64,000 bases of DNA, taken from contig MU270121.1 of assembly GCA_021432635.1 (NCBI GenBank), positions 1 to 64,000 on the forward strand, given 5' to 3'. Shown piece by piece: positions 23,247 through 33,726 of this stretch. The position numbers were made by a program, and so were the translations under genes. Source of the DNA: Thozetella sp. PMI_491. Its lineage: Eukaryota; Ascomycota; Sordariomycetes; Chaetosphaeriales; Chaetosphaeriaceae. Under the pieces are notes generated by a model that worked only from the letters and a program-made list of their open reading frames with translations, was not told the origin of the DNA and searched no databases. The stretch's first letter is position 1. Each line of letters begins with the position of its first letter.

Positions 23247-25058
23247 AATCCCCGATCCCGACGCCTCGCGCGTCTACCTTTTGTTGTAGACTGTCTGGGT
23301 CGGTCGCGATCCCAGCGAAGATGCAACAGGAGAGGTTTACGGCTCGAAATGGTCGGCGTGGCTATCGGTTGGATAAATGTCCGTCGCCGACGGACGTTGC
23401 GCCCTTGAGGGCATATGACAGACAGAGGCATCACAAGCAGCCATGGGCGGGAGACCTCTTCTGCCTCCGCCCGGTGTGATGGACGACTCAGAGGCCAGAG
23501 GCGGCATGTGTCCCAAGGGCTATGGTCAAGATCACGAAATGATGACACAAAACCGCATGTCATCGCAGCGCCAGTAGATCCCAAGCTCGCCAAGGTATGC
23601 AGGTGGCCGCTGGTCGGCTTGCGGGGGGTCATCTTCCTGATATTGTGGATATTGATATATGCCTACGCTCTCACGCGGTTCCGTCGTGAGGAGCGAGCTG
23701 TTTTTAGCGAAACCCCACAAGAGGTCAGGCCACAGCTTCCTCCTTTTCCCACCTCAGAGGAGGACCCGGCGGCCATCCCAGGATTGGACTCGTCTTGCTC
23801 CTTCCTTTTTCATAAGCATTTTATACATTCATACGGGGAATCATCAAGGCGGCGACCATCCCTGGCAACGGCATATGTGACGAGCCAAGACCAATATGCA
23901 CCTGGCTCCGGCAGATGCCAAGCGCGACGGGACCCCCGTCGAGAACCCCCTCCCTATTAGCTGTCAAGCTTGTGTCGATTCAGCTGGTGAGATTTTAAGC
24001 TTCTTTTTAGCCCCATGCTCCCCGCAAATGGGCAATCTCGCCGAGCCTCGAAAATGCGGGGTGAGTGGCCCCTCTCTACATGAGGATACTATGTATGGAT
24101 CGACCCTAGCTCGCGGTGAGCTCTCCGTCGGCCCACATGGGACCTGCAAACCATCTACCGCAGCTTTGTTCTAGACCTTTTCCCTTGGATTGTGCTGGGC
24201 TGTTACTATGAAGCCGCGATGGTCATTGGGCAGCCCGTGTCACCTCGAGCCGCCCGCGCGTGAGGGGCCATCCCCTCCCACCCCTGGTCGTTCACCCCTG
24301 GTCGTTTTGCTTACTTTGCTGTTTTCTGGGAGGGCTTCCATGGGGATGCTTCCGAGAGGCGAAGGAACTCGACCGCAAACTAGTCGGCACGCTGTTGATT
24401 GCTAATAATTTAGACCTCAATAAACTCGGCGGGCCATTCTCTCATCCTCATCCTCGTCCTCATCCTCGATCCCAGTGATAACAGCAATAATCCCATGTGC
24501 CCGGGCGTCCCCCGCCGTCGGGCTATGAGCCCAGGAGCGCCAAGAGACGCAACGTTCGGCTACACATTCCTCCTCCTCCCGCCCGCCTAATGTCTGTCTA
24601 CCACTCATGGCTTGAACGTCTCGCGGCACAGCAGCAGCAAGCAGAAAGACCCCGAGATGTTGAGCGTTGTCGTGATCCTCGCTTCGGTGGTCCCTATTCT
24701 TCCTAACCTATACTTCCCCAGGGATGGGAGGGCACCCGGGCACGCCACCCTTGCATTCTCCATCCACCCCGTGATTCCCAATAACAACCCAGTGCCCTTG
24801 AATCTCTAGACTAGCATGCGTGTACACCAAGTATGGGTTCATGCCGCACCACCCTGGCCGGGTAGCATATATCATCGAAGCAATCTCTGTTTATCCAGAT
24901 TGATATGGCCCCGTCGTCATGGGGAGCATGTGTGCAAGGACGGCAATACGCGTAGCCGCCCTGTACGACGCTTCTAAGTCATGTAGTTCTAGACTCTTGC
25001 CTTCGTTCTCCGCCTCGGCAGCATCGGTCCCGGGATTCCCGCTGTGTGTTGACCTGCC

Positions 25059-25066
25059 TATATAAA
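25059..25066 (+). promoter_or_regulatory. TATA box of the Asp/Gly-Lys repeat gene
   Basis: TATATAAA, 132 bases upstream of the start codon at 25191, a normal spacing for a strongly expressed fungal gene. Confidence 0.55.
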
Positions 25067-25190
25067 GACAGGACTCTCGCGGCCTAAGAGAAGGTTGCTT
25101 CCCTGGATCCAGCTGTTGTCCGAGTCCACCGAGCCTCCCAAGTGCCCACTCTCTGAAAGACACCCTTCCAACTGTTCAACACTGGTCACC

Positions 25191-26465
25191 ATGCAGCCCC
25201 CGACCATCGGTCAGCTTCTTGTGACGGCCCTGCTGGCCTATACGGCCGCAGGCTACCAGATCGCCCCTCAGGCTGGAGGTGCCGCCTTGGCCCGCCGCTA
25301 TGCCGTACGTCGCGCTCACCTTCTATGTCTCGGGACTGTCCAATGCTAACTATGTTTCTAGGGAGCCCTCTTCGCCGTCTCGGCAAACGCCGCGACTATT
25401 CCCGTAAGCTTCTCTCCTTGCTTCTCGTCTGCCCAGCACCACTCCCCTTCATGTCTAACCAATATCTAGGTCACCGCCCGTGACGAGGATGTCACTGAAA
25501 TCGTGGACGCCGGAGACGCTGAAGATTCCGAGGACGCTCGCGGCCCAGGCAAGGGCAAAGGCAAAGGCAGCTTCAATGGTGCCGGCAAGGGCAAGGGCAA
25601 GGGCGGCGGCGGCTTTGGTGGTGCTGCTGGTGGTGGCGGCCCCCCGCCCAGTGGTGGCGCCGGCGGTCCGGGCCCCGGCAAGGGCAAGGGCGCAGGTGGC
25701 TTCGGCGGCGGTAAGGGCAAGGGTAAGGGCAAGCAGCAAAATGCAGAGATCGTTGCCCGCCAGGAGGGTGGTGCCTTTGGAAAGGGCAAGGGCTGGGGCA
25801 ACCCGTGGGGCGATGATGACGACGACGAGGATGCTAATGACGACGAGGGTGCACCGTCGCCTCCCCCTTCCGCCGGCAAGGGCACCGGAAAGGGTGCCGG
25901 TAAGGGAAAGGGCAAGGGGAAGGGGAAGGGGACAGACAACGGACAGGGTCAGACCCCTCCGCCCTCGCCTCCCGTCACCGGAAAGGGCAAGGGAAAGGGC
26001 AAGGGCAACGTGAGCGACGAGGCTCCCGTCGACAAGCGTGACGATGATGACGATGACTTCGAGGATGTCAGCAATATCGCCGCTGACGGTGAGGCCGGTC
26101 CCACCGGCAAGGGCAAGGGAAAGGGCAAGAGCGGTTTCGGTGGTGGTAAGGGTAAGGGTAAGGGCAAGCGCGGCAAAGGCAAGGGCGGGAGAGTGATGGG
26201 TAAGGGCAAGGCCAACGCGGTCGAGGAACCCGTTGAAAAGCGTGACGACGGCGACGACGACTTCGAGGACGTCACCGACATCACAGCCAATGGGGACGCC
26301 GGTCCCACCGGCAAGGGAAAGGGAAAGGGCAAGAGCGGTTTCGGTGGTGGTAAGGGTAAGGGTAAGGGCAAGCGCGGTAAGGGCAAAGGCGGGAGAGTAG
26401 CGGGCGGAAAGGGCAAGGGCAAGGGCAAGCAGCAGAACGTTGTGATTGACGAGGACGAAGAGTGA
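25191..26465 (+). CDS. secreted poly-Asp/(Gly-Lys)n repeat protein with Kex2-like sites
   Basis: Three exons, 25191-25304, 25362-25403 and 25470-26465, encode 383 aa; both introns are phase 0 with clear ends. No family recognised. The N-terminus is signal-peptide-like (GQLLVTALLAYTAAG) and is followed by ARR at 34-36 and a second hydrophobic piece (GALFAVSANAATIP, all of exon 2). Most of the rest alternates acidic blocks (DDDDDEDANDDE; RDDDDDDFEDV) with long runs of Gly-Lys dipeptides. Two nearly identical units of about 70 residues start at KR 241-242 and KR 309-310. Each reads KR-acidic-GPTGKGKGKGKSGFGGGKG, then a further KR at 285-286 or 353-354. These dibasic sites suit Kex2 cleavage in the Golgi, so the product may be released as several peptides. 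The many GGCAAG repeats make the DNA prone to length change. A strong TATA box lies upstream. Possible roles include a matrix or adhesive protein or a cationic peptide precursor; none is shown. Confidence 0.85.
25548..26441 (+). repeat. coding GGCAAG-type minisatellite with two ~200-bp tandem units
   Basis: Repeated six-base GGCAAG-like units encode Gly-Lys. Two larger copies, about 26030-26235 and 26235-26440, are nearly identical in DNA as well as protein. They look like a recent duplication inside the gene. Confidence 0.85.
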
Positions 26466-27377
26466 TGAGTGAAGGTCGATAGGTACTTGTACATGGACGC
26501 AAGGCAGTCAACTGAAGCTGCCGGGAGAGATACATACTACCTGCTTTGCTCAGCGATATGTTCTAGCTACGCAATTTCATCAAAAGTGTTCCCGTCACGA
26601 AAACACCAAGGCTAATCTTGGGCACCACCGAGAACTTTGGAGATACACCTGGGTTTGTTTTGGTTGTATTGGCTCGCCAAGGACAATCAGTTCAACGAGG
26701 ACCACTTATTCAGCCTCGCAAATGATATAGCGTCGTCTAATCCTATCAAGTAGTGTCCAAGTTCCACAGATACCTCGAGTGGCTGGCCTCCGGCTGGGTA
26801 AGGGGAACATCACGGAGCTGGTCTAGGAGGTCTAGGCCCCTGCGGAGGATTGTTTGAACCGTATTATCGGAGCCAAGCTAACACGCTGACTGAGCTCTGT
26901 GATTAATCCGCGCATCGCCCTATGGTCATGCCTGAGCGTCCTCCAGCTGGTACGAGGTAACCGGGAGCTAGGTTCCTCCGGGCTTATCAGCGAGGCGCGG
27001 CTGAACAGCCGAGCACAAGTCGTCGTGCAGAACTAGCAATGTCTCTGCCCACGCTCGTTGGCCGCTCTTGAATCAAGCCTACTTTAGGGCATATCATTCA
27101 TTGGCGTGGCCGTCTTGGTGCCCACCGATAGGCTCCTTCGTTTGCGATAATAGAAAGGGGAACCTATCCCCGCATCGTCGTGGCGTTTATAGGCAGGCAC
27201 CGTTGTCGTCACAGCCCAAGCCGCCAATCGTGTGAATTAGCAAGTTTATTTGACCTCACTTGGTGCTTGACCACATTTACCCCTCGTTGTTGGCAGTGTC
27301 TATATATCATTCTGTGAATTCGTATCATCGAGGATCCCATCTCTTAGAATCAGGACGAGTGATATCTACCCATAAGA
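26466..27377. other. intergenic, no gene seen
   Basis: 3' flank of the repeat protein and promoter of the reductase. Nothing further recognised. Confidence 0.45.
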
Positions 27378-28739
27378 ATGGCGACTCAAGCTGCTGTCAC
27401 TATTGCGGGCGTCAATGCTCCTTACACTGTCGGCGTTGTGCCGCGCCCTGTACCCGGGCCGAAGCAAATCCTCGTGAAAAGCATAATCACTGGCGCCAAT
27501 CCCGTGTAAGAACCAAGACCCACCGCGCTGCTGCCATGAGCAAGTCCTGATATGCGCGACTACAGGGAACCGTTTATGCATCATACCGGCCTCCTTGTCC
27601 TGGAATGGCCAGCGGTTCTAGGTTGCGAGGCGAGCGGCGTCGTTATCGAGCTCGGGGAGGGTGTCACGAAGCTACAGGTTGGCGACCGCGTGCTCGGATG
27701 CACCCGTGTCGGCCAGAACCAGTACTCGACGTTCCAAGAGACGTTTCTCATGGACGAAGATACATCTGTCAAGTTTAGCAACCTGACACTGGAACAGGCG
27801 AGCACTCTTGGCGTGGCTCTCTATGTACATTGGCGCCCTTCTCCACCGCCCCCCAAAGCTAACTACGAGCCGCTGACGCATTCTCAGACCTCCGCCTTGG
27901 GACTCATCTCAGGGAACGGGATCACTCTTCCCGCGCCGGGAACAGTAGCAGAGAAGAAAGACGAGTGGGTCATTGTCATTGGCGCCTCTGGGAGCGTGGG
28001 CCAGCTCGGAGTCCAGGTACCGTCCTCTCTCTCCACTCCACTCTCGTCAACAGACCCACGAAGCTGACGATTCACTCTTTCTTAGCTTGCTCATCTTGCT
28101 GGTTACAAGGTTCTCGCCTCGTGCTCTCCCTCCAAGGACGCAGTAAGACCGCCGCCTCGGTTATGTCGGCCTAGGCATCGCAAGAGCGTCTTGTGTGCTG
28201 ATATCTTCAAAGATTCCTAAGAAGTTCGGTGCCGAAGCGACCCTGAACAATCGCCTTAGCATCGACGAGCAGCTTGCCGTGATTAAGGAAGTCACCGGTG
28301 GCAACTTCGGCCGCGTCTTTGACGCGAGCGCTCAGGGCTTCGAGACGGCAACTAAGGCTCTATCGGTGGTTTCCACCGCCGGGGAGAAGACGTTTAGTAC
28401 GGTTGACGACTGGTAAGTGCACGCTCGAGACCTATATTCTCTCTATAGACACTAAATGTTCTCGTTAGGACGGAGATGAAGATTCCCGATGGAATCAAAG
28501 AATACCGTATCCGTCTGGGGCTCATTGGCCGTTTTGAAGATCCTACCGGCGCCGAGGAAACCAAGAATATGGCTAGTTGGGTCCCCACGTTCGAAGGGCA
28601 CATTGCTGCTGGCACGATCCTCCCGTTGGATTACGAGCTGGTGGACGGGGAAGGCCTGGAGAAGGTGATTGAGGCAGTAGCCCTTCTGGAAGCCGGCAAG
28701 TTTAGCAAGAAGCTGACGGTTGTCGTGCAGCAGGAGTGA
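27378..28739 (+). CDS. MDR-family (zinc-type alcohol dehydrogenase-like) reductase
   Basis: A medium-chain NAD(P)H-dependent oxidoreductase of the quinone/enoyl-reductase type often annotated as toxD-like in fungi. Six exons: 27378-27505, 27566-27824, 27888-28016, 28086-28142, 28213-28412 and 28469-28739, giving 347 aa. The N-terminal GroES-like half has NPVEPFMHHTGLLV, WPAVLGCEASGVV and GDRVLGC. The Rossmann half has VIGASGSVGQLGVQLAH, joined exactly across intron 3, then SCSPSKDA and KKFGAEATLN. The ligands of a structural or catalytic zinc are not evident, as in the zinc-free branch. For intron 1 I used the TACAG acceptor at 27561-27565 (60 bp, CTGAT branch); an AAG acceptor at 27542-27544 would insert PDMRDYR in frame but leaves only 39 bp. 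The acceptor of intron 4 (TTCAAAG) is unusual but is the only in-frame choice I found. The substrate is unknown. Confidence 0.85.
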
Positions 28740-29048
28740 GCTGCTCACGACACTCCGAGGCTCAGGATAACTGCGAAACATAGAACATGAAATATAGCAG
28801 GGACAGTTGATTGATACAAACATCCTGCAAGCCCATTCATGTACTGAATGTCAATTTAAAGCGGTGTTCTGTTTGAGCTAGCCTAAAGCCTCCACTGTAA
28901 ACAGGCTCCGTGCTACTCAGTCACGTTGAAGTGAAGGAGTAGACAAATTTCATAACCGTAAACGCGAATGTAGCCGTCCCCATTTTCTGTGTGCAATCTC
29001 ATCCATTAATTTACATGGAAATTTCAGGTATTTAGGCCGGGTTGCCCA
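28740..29048. other. short convergent intergenic region
   Basis: About 300 bases between two genes pointing at each other; slightly AT-rich, nothing recognised. Confidence 0.5.
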
Positions 29049-29705
29049 TCAATCCAAATCCCCTATTTCGCTCAGCCACCCGCGGACTTTCTTGCTGCTG
29101 CTCACGTAAAGCTGCTTCTCCGCCTTGACGACGCCAGTCAGCTTCTTGGAGCTCTTATCCTTGGGCTTGCCGGTGCTGCTCTTTGTTTTCCTCTTGGATT
29201 TTACCTTCTTGTGCTTGGAAGACGCAGCTCTCGAATCTTCTTCATCGTCGTTGTCGTCTTCCTCGGGGCCATTCGCCCGAGTTGGTAGTGGACTCTGAGC
29301 ATCTGCACCCTGAACGGCACTGACCGTTCTCTGCCTAGGGGCTGTCTGTACGTGTGGCCCCGGGGTGGGAAGGCCGCCGGGCACGAGCTCCGGAATCGGA
29401 TAAGTTGTCCTCACGGCACTGTAGGTGGCACCGATCTGGGCACCCGTTGGATATCCCTCAGTGAACGCATAGTCCCAGTGTCCTGCAAGCCCAAGATTAG
29501 TTCCACGCATCGCGGAGAAAGAGACTAGCAAGGTACCATTTGGGAGTAGCCTGGCTTTATAGAACCATCTGCCATTCTCTTGAGGGAACCACCGAGACCA
29601 CGGCCCCGGACCCGGTGGCGATGGCAGGTTCCCCGGGTGCTTCCCATTCTGCTTGGAAGCAGGCTGTGCTGATTCCTTGTGCTTGCTGTGGTGATCTTTT
29701 GGCAT
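29049..29705 (-). CDS. uncharacterised basic protein, 200 aa (218 if unspliced)
   Basis: Exons 29537-29705 and 29049-29482. The 54-bp intron starts GTACCT, has an ACTAAT branch point and ends GCTTGCAG. Because it is a multiple of three with no stop, the frame also stays open if it is kept, giving 218 aa. I do not recognise a family. A His/Lys/Ser-rich start leads to WSRWFPQENGRWFYKARLLP and, after splicing, NGHWDYAFTEGYP; this aromatic-rich stretch is the likely folded part. Next come a Pro-rich linker, an acidic run (EEDDNDDEED) and a Lys-rich segment that could serve as a nuclear signal (KHKKVKSKRKTK). The end, KKVRGWLSEIGDLD, looks like a short helix. The start is the first in-frame ATG (29705); the open frame runs 21 bases further without one. 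Confidence 0.65.
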   Translation of the reverse strand: MPKDHHSKHKESAQPASKQNGKHPGNLPSPPGPGPWSRWFPQENGRWFYKARLLPNGTLLVSFSAMRGTNLGLAGHWDYAFTEGYPTGAQIGATYSAVRTTYPIPELVPGGLPTPGPHVQTAPRQRTVSAVQGADAQSPLPTRANGPEEDDNDDEEDSRAASSKHKKVKSKRKTKSSTGKPKDKSSKKLTGVVKAEKQLYVSSSKKVRGWLSEIGDLD

Positions 29706-30871
29706 CGCTGGTTGTATTGCGTGCACCTCTTGATGCTCTAGGCCAGGAGAAGAGTTTAGTCACCTATGGGGTGTCGGAGGAGACGACACAGGCGGTGAGG
29801 TTTGCAGCTCTTATGTCAAGAGAAAGCAGCTGGCTAGGTGAAGGTCAAGGCAGGCACACAACGCCACTCGGCCAAGCCACCTCCGGAAGTCGCGATTTAA
29901 GGAGGCGAAGTGAAGAAGGCAAGAGAACGTGTGGAACGCGCTCGCGCTATATGTGGTTTATGCCGTGCAATCAATCATCTGCACCCACTAGGCAGCCTCG
30001 GGAGGATGTCCCGCCTTACTTTGACGCAACTAGCTGCAGCTAAGCAAGGTTGCTGTGCGCATGGGAGGGCTTCTGCATGCTGTGAGCGAACCAAAAGTCG
30101 CTCAAGGACAGCAGATCACAGCGGATAGGCCGCGCATCTTGGTCTTGTCGCGCTGGCCCCAGTCGTTCGGCGACAGGTCAGGCAGCTATGCCGCCGAGAC
30201 GGACTTCCGCGGCAGACGAGAGAGGCAGCATGCGCAAAGGGCGACACCGACACGGACGGTGGATATTTGTTGAGCAGCGGCATCCCGTGCAGCCGAGTGG
30301 ATGAATTGGGATTGGAATTGGATGACTTGGGGGGAATTTCCATTGCGGCTCCCAATCAAAGATCAAAGGGGGCTGGCTGGGAGCAGTGCTGCAGCCAAAG
30401 TGCGGTTTCTAGGCAGGCTATGCTGGTGACGGCGGTGTCGCGGCAGGTAGTGCAGAATCGGGACACTTTATGCTTGCGTCTGTGAGACGCAGCCGATCGC
30501 GCGGATACGACATCGTACCGGATCCGTGCCTTGTGTGGGCGGTGGCGGTTCCTGAATGGCGGGCCGGCGAGGAGGCAGCTGCTCGTCCTGGCCGGCTGCC
30601 CGTGGCCTGACCGCCGGGGCAGGCCGACGTGGTTCGCCAGGGCTGCTGTTTCTCCGAAGGGGGGGTAAGGAATATCTCGGGATGAGCTCCTTGCCGTGCG
30701 CGCAGCTATATCTAGTTGCGGGAGGCCGATCTCTGGCCAATCGCCGGTCGGTGTGGCTTGGACGGTTCGACAAGATATCCGGCTGCGCCCGGGGGCCTTG
30801 AACGAATTGTCTGCCGCCGACTACATTGCACATTCAGCGGCAAGGACGAAACAGTCTGGCGGTGACAAGCA
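29706..30871. other. divergent intergenic region
   Basis: 1.2 kb between the minus-strand unknown gene and the plus-strand glycosyltransferase. No gene or clear motif seen. Confidence 0.45.
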
Positions 30872-32438
30872 ATGCCACCTCGTAAGATCTTGCTAATCAC
30901 CAACAGCGACCTCGGAGAGGCCAACGTATTCTTGGCCACCTGTCATGCCCTCTTGCAGGCAGACCCCTTGGTGGAACTTCACCTGGCGACGTCCAAGCTC
31001 ATCGAAAACCAGGTCGAAGCGGCATACCAATTGGCAAAACGGTCCTCTCCCGAGGCTAGGCCTATTATATTCCATGGGGTCAAAGGTGTTCCCCTCTCCG
31101 ATGCGTTCCTGCAGCACGCACCCAACCCCGAAGGGGGCGATTACCTCCCCGCGTCCTTCCACCTGCGACCCGGGCTCTTGAATACGGCCAGGTTTCTCTG
31201 CGACATGAGAATAGTGCCGATGCCGTGGAATGGCCAGCAGCTCACTGAGATTTACAAGTCCATTGTCGACATCGTCAACAGCGTCAAGCCGGACCTGACG
31301 GTCGCAAACAGCCTCAATGCGCCGAGCATGACCGTCTGTCGACACCTGGGGCTGAGGTACGCCATTTTGAGTCCAAACACAATTAAAGATTTTGCCCAAG
31401 CCTCGCAGCCTTGGGGGGCCATGTTTTGGAAGTATCCTAGCCTGGGGTCAGCATTTCCATACCCCGTGCCGTGGTACCTCATCCCACTCAATATCTACTA
31501 CACCATCCTCGCCATTGTTCTCTATCTGAGCGACGGCAGACGTGTTCAGGCTGAGAGGCATCTGGAGAAGGAGACCGGTGCGAAGGCACTGATGATATCC
31601 GATCTTGTTCTGAATCCGCCTTCGGGGGTCAAGCTACTCGTTAGTATCAAAGAGGAGGTCGATTTTCCGCTCCGAAACATCCCCAAGCACATCATCCCGT
31701 GCGGCATGATCACACGGCCAGCCTTGCCTGTGTCCGAGTCGGACGCGGAGCTGGAAAGATGGCTCACCCGCGGGCCGACGGTTTACGTCAACCTCGGCAG
31801 CCACACCAAAGCGACCGAAGACGAGGCAGTTGAGATGGCACTGGCCTTCCAAGTGCTTCTTGATAGAGCGGCGTCCAAGCCGTCGCTGAGCGACCTACAA
31901 ATACTCTGGAAGCTGAAAAAGAAGCAAGAGTATGGTGTCAGTGCCCCCGGATGCCGGATCCACGAGGTTTTAAGCAAGGAGCTGGACCAAGACCGCGTTC
32001 GGATCGTCGGCTGGGTTACCGCCGAGCCGGTTGCTGTGCTTCAGACCGGGCAGGTGATCTGCTCCGTTAACCACGGCGGTGCTAACTCCTTTGCGGAGGC
32101 GGTTTGGTAAGCATCGATTTCTCTTATAGTCCGCCAACATGACGCTGACTGACTCCATCCCTAGTGCTGGCGTGCCTCGGGTCATACTGCCACAATGGGC
32201 CGATTGCTACGACTTTGCCCACCGGGCAGAATGGCTAGGAATCGGGCGGTGGGGCAGTAGGACCATGAAGCCCAAGTGGTCGGCCAAGGAGCTAAGCCGA
32301 GAACTCGTAGAGGTGGTTCTAGGGGGTAAAGCACCTGATATGAAGCAGAGGGCCGAAAAGCTGGCCAAGATCTGCAATCAGGATGGCGGCGGAGCAGCTG
32401 TTGCTGCCAAGCATCTGCTAGCAGAACTATATGCTTGA
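30872..32438 (+). CDS. UDP-glycosyltransferase, GT1 family
   Basis: Transfers a sugar from a UDP-sugar to a small lipophilic acceptor, possibly a sterol or secondary metabolite. Exons 30872-32106 and 32165-32438 (58-bp intron, GTAAGC and CCCTAG ends) encode 502 aa, the usual GT1 length. The N-terminal acceptor domain begins KILLITNSDLGEANVFLAT. Around 205-225 is a hydrophobic stretch (YLIPLNIYYTILAIVLYL) that may associate with membranes. The donor-binding signature starts at VGWVTAEPVAVL, continues ICSVNHGGANSFAEA near residue 400, and after the junction reads CAGVPRVILPQWADCYDFA. The usual PQ-x-D-Q has Tyr-Asp after ADC instead of the plant-type DQ pair. No signal peptide, so probably cytosolic or membrane-attached. 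The reductase 2 kb upstream could share a pathway, but no backbone biosynthetic gene is in sight. Confidence 0.92.
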
Positions 32439-33160
32439 CCCCCGAGTAGTGGACGCCAGTATGCGGCATGGGAGCCACGATTGTTGAGGGCTTGAGACAT
32501 AGTCCTGTATATAGCATACCCGGGTGGATACTTCCCGGTCTTGTTGCGGTTCCGCGGTCTTGTTGGACACGGATGTGACATGTCCGGCGTGTATTGATGA
32601 AACTCTCTACTCCTCGAGGAAGTGCCTGCTGTTACTAAGACCTATCAAGACAGTAACTTTCCATTGAAACTGTAATAATAAAAAGTTCCGGATCGTATCT
32701 CACCTATTCGGGACCTAGGTATTGTATTAAGGCCTAATAAAGTAATATAAACAAATGGTTAGCGTTGGGCTAGATATTGACAGTGGCCGTCAACTCCGAC
32801 TCCAACGAGGCAGTAGCATGGAAATTGCAGAGACATATCTACCATATAGAAAGGACATGAAGTCAATTCAAGAACTCACATGGTGGCTTTATTTTTGGAT
32901 ACTGTTCGCCTTACAAGCCCTCATTGGCCAGATGTTCCCTCATCGTCTCACTTACACGATTGACTCCATAGTCTCGCCGGTAACCCTAACCCTCCAAAAT
33001 CTCTGCCCGCTTCGGCGCGCATCAACTTGCTTCCGAGACCCTCCAAATTTTGAGCCTTGAGCTTCTGAGCAGAAGAGCTGGCGAGCATTTGGACGTCCAC
33101 TTTCACCCGCACGCGCGAACCTGTTCTTGTACCCAGCAAGCTCCCACGGCCGCAGTCAAG
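32439..33160. other. intergenic, partly AT-rich
   Basis: AT-rich from about 32650 to 32760, with AATAAA-like words that may end the glycosyltransferase mRNA. The right end is the Sm D3 promoter. Confidence 0.45.
32981..32993. promoter_or_regulatory. telobox-like motif upstream of Sm D3
   Basis: TAACCCTAACCCT, two units of the fungal telomere repeat, 168 bases upstream of the Sm D3 start. Such AACCCTA elements are known in promoters of growth-related genes in plants and fungi. Confidence 0.45.
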
Positions 33161-33726
33161 ATGACGTCCACGATTGGCATCCCCATCAAGCTTCTCAATG
33201 AGGCACAGGTACGACCCAACCCCCTCCCAAGGCCGCGAAAGCTGCGACGGACCACAAAACTGACCTTACACGCCTGGCGCAGGGCCACATTATTACCCTC
33301 GAGATCGACTCCGGCCAGACCTACCGCGGTAAGCTGATTGAAGGTGAGCGCCTCGACTCCCCCGTCTTTGTACATTCTACGTGGAGACGTCCTGTACTGA
33401 CCGCGACGCGCAGCCGAGGACAACATGAATGTCCAGCTCAAGGACATCACCGTGACGGCACGGGACGGGCGAGTCAGCCACCTGGAGCAAGTTTACATTC
33501 GGGGTAGCCATGTGCGCTTTTTCATTGTGCCGGACATGTTGCGGTGTGTAGCCCACTTCCCTTGGCCCCCAGAAGCTTGGCTCGTTTCTTGGATCATACT
33601 GACAGACCCCACGCTAGAAACGCGCCTATGTTCCGGAGTCGCAACGTTCGCGGGCGCGGTGTGGGCCTGGCACGAGGCAGGGCCACGGTCAGCAGGGCAC
33701 GCGCCGGCGGTCGCGGCGGACGATAA
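33161..33726 (+). CDS. SMD3: small nuclear ribonucleoprotein Sm D3
   Basis: A subunit of the Sm ring on U1, U2, U4 and U5 snRNAs in the spliceosome. Four exons, 33161-33208, 33283-33343, 33414-33543 and 33618-33726, encode 115 aa, close to other fungal Sm D3. It starts [16 protein letters not shown]. The Sm1 motif is [18 protein letters not shown], then [12 protein letters not shown]. Sm2 is [17 protein letters not shown]. The last exon supplies the Arg/Gly-rich tail ([11 protein letters not shown], ending [10 protein letters not shown]), a likely arginine-methylation region. All three introns are 70-74 bp and junctions rebuild conserved residues exactly. A telobox-like motif lies upstream. 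Confidence 0.96.

Larger units (their letters stand above)
21825..25190. other. 3.4-kb region without a supportable gene
   Basis: Only short frames. One plus-strand frame around 23415-23960 contains a plausible membrane helix (VIFLILWILIYAYALTRF) after a polar start. A different frame at about 24155-24250 reads SFVLDLFPWIVLGCYYEA. I could not join these with credible splice sites, so neither is listed as a gene. Confidence 0.4.

Noticed and set aside
23415-23960. UstYa-like (DUF3328) partner for the Kex2-site protein
   Set aside because: One membrane helix is present, but the HxxHC-type motifs of UstYa proteins are absent.
25503-26013. Long Ala/Arg-rich and, on the other strand, Pro/Leu-rich frames over the Gly-Lys gene
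   Set aside because: They are the other frames of the GGCAAG repeat; only the Gly-Lys frame is continuous with exons 1 and 2 through good splice sites.
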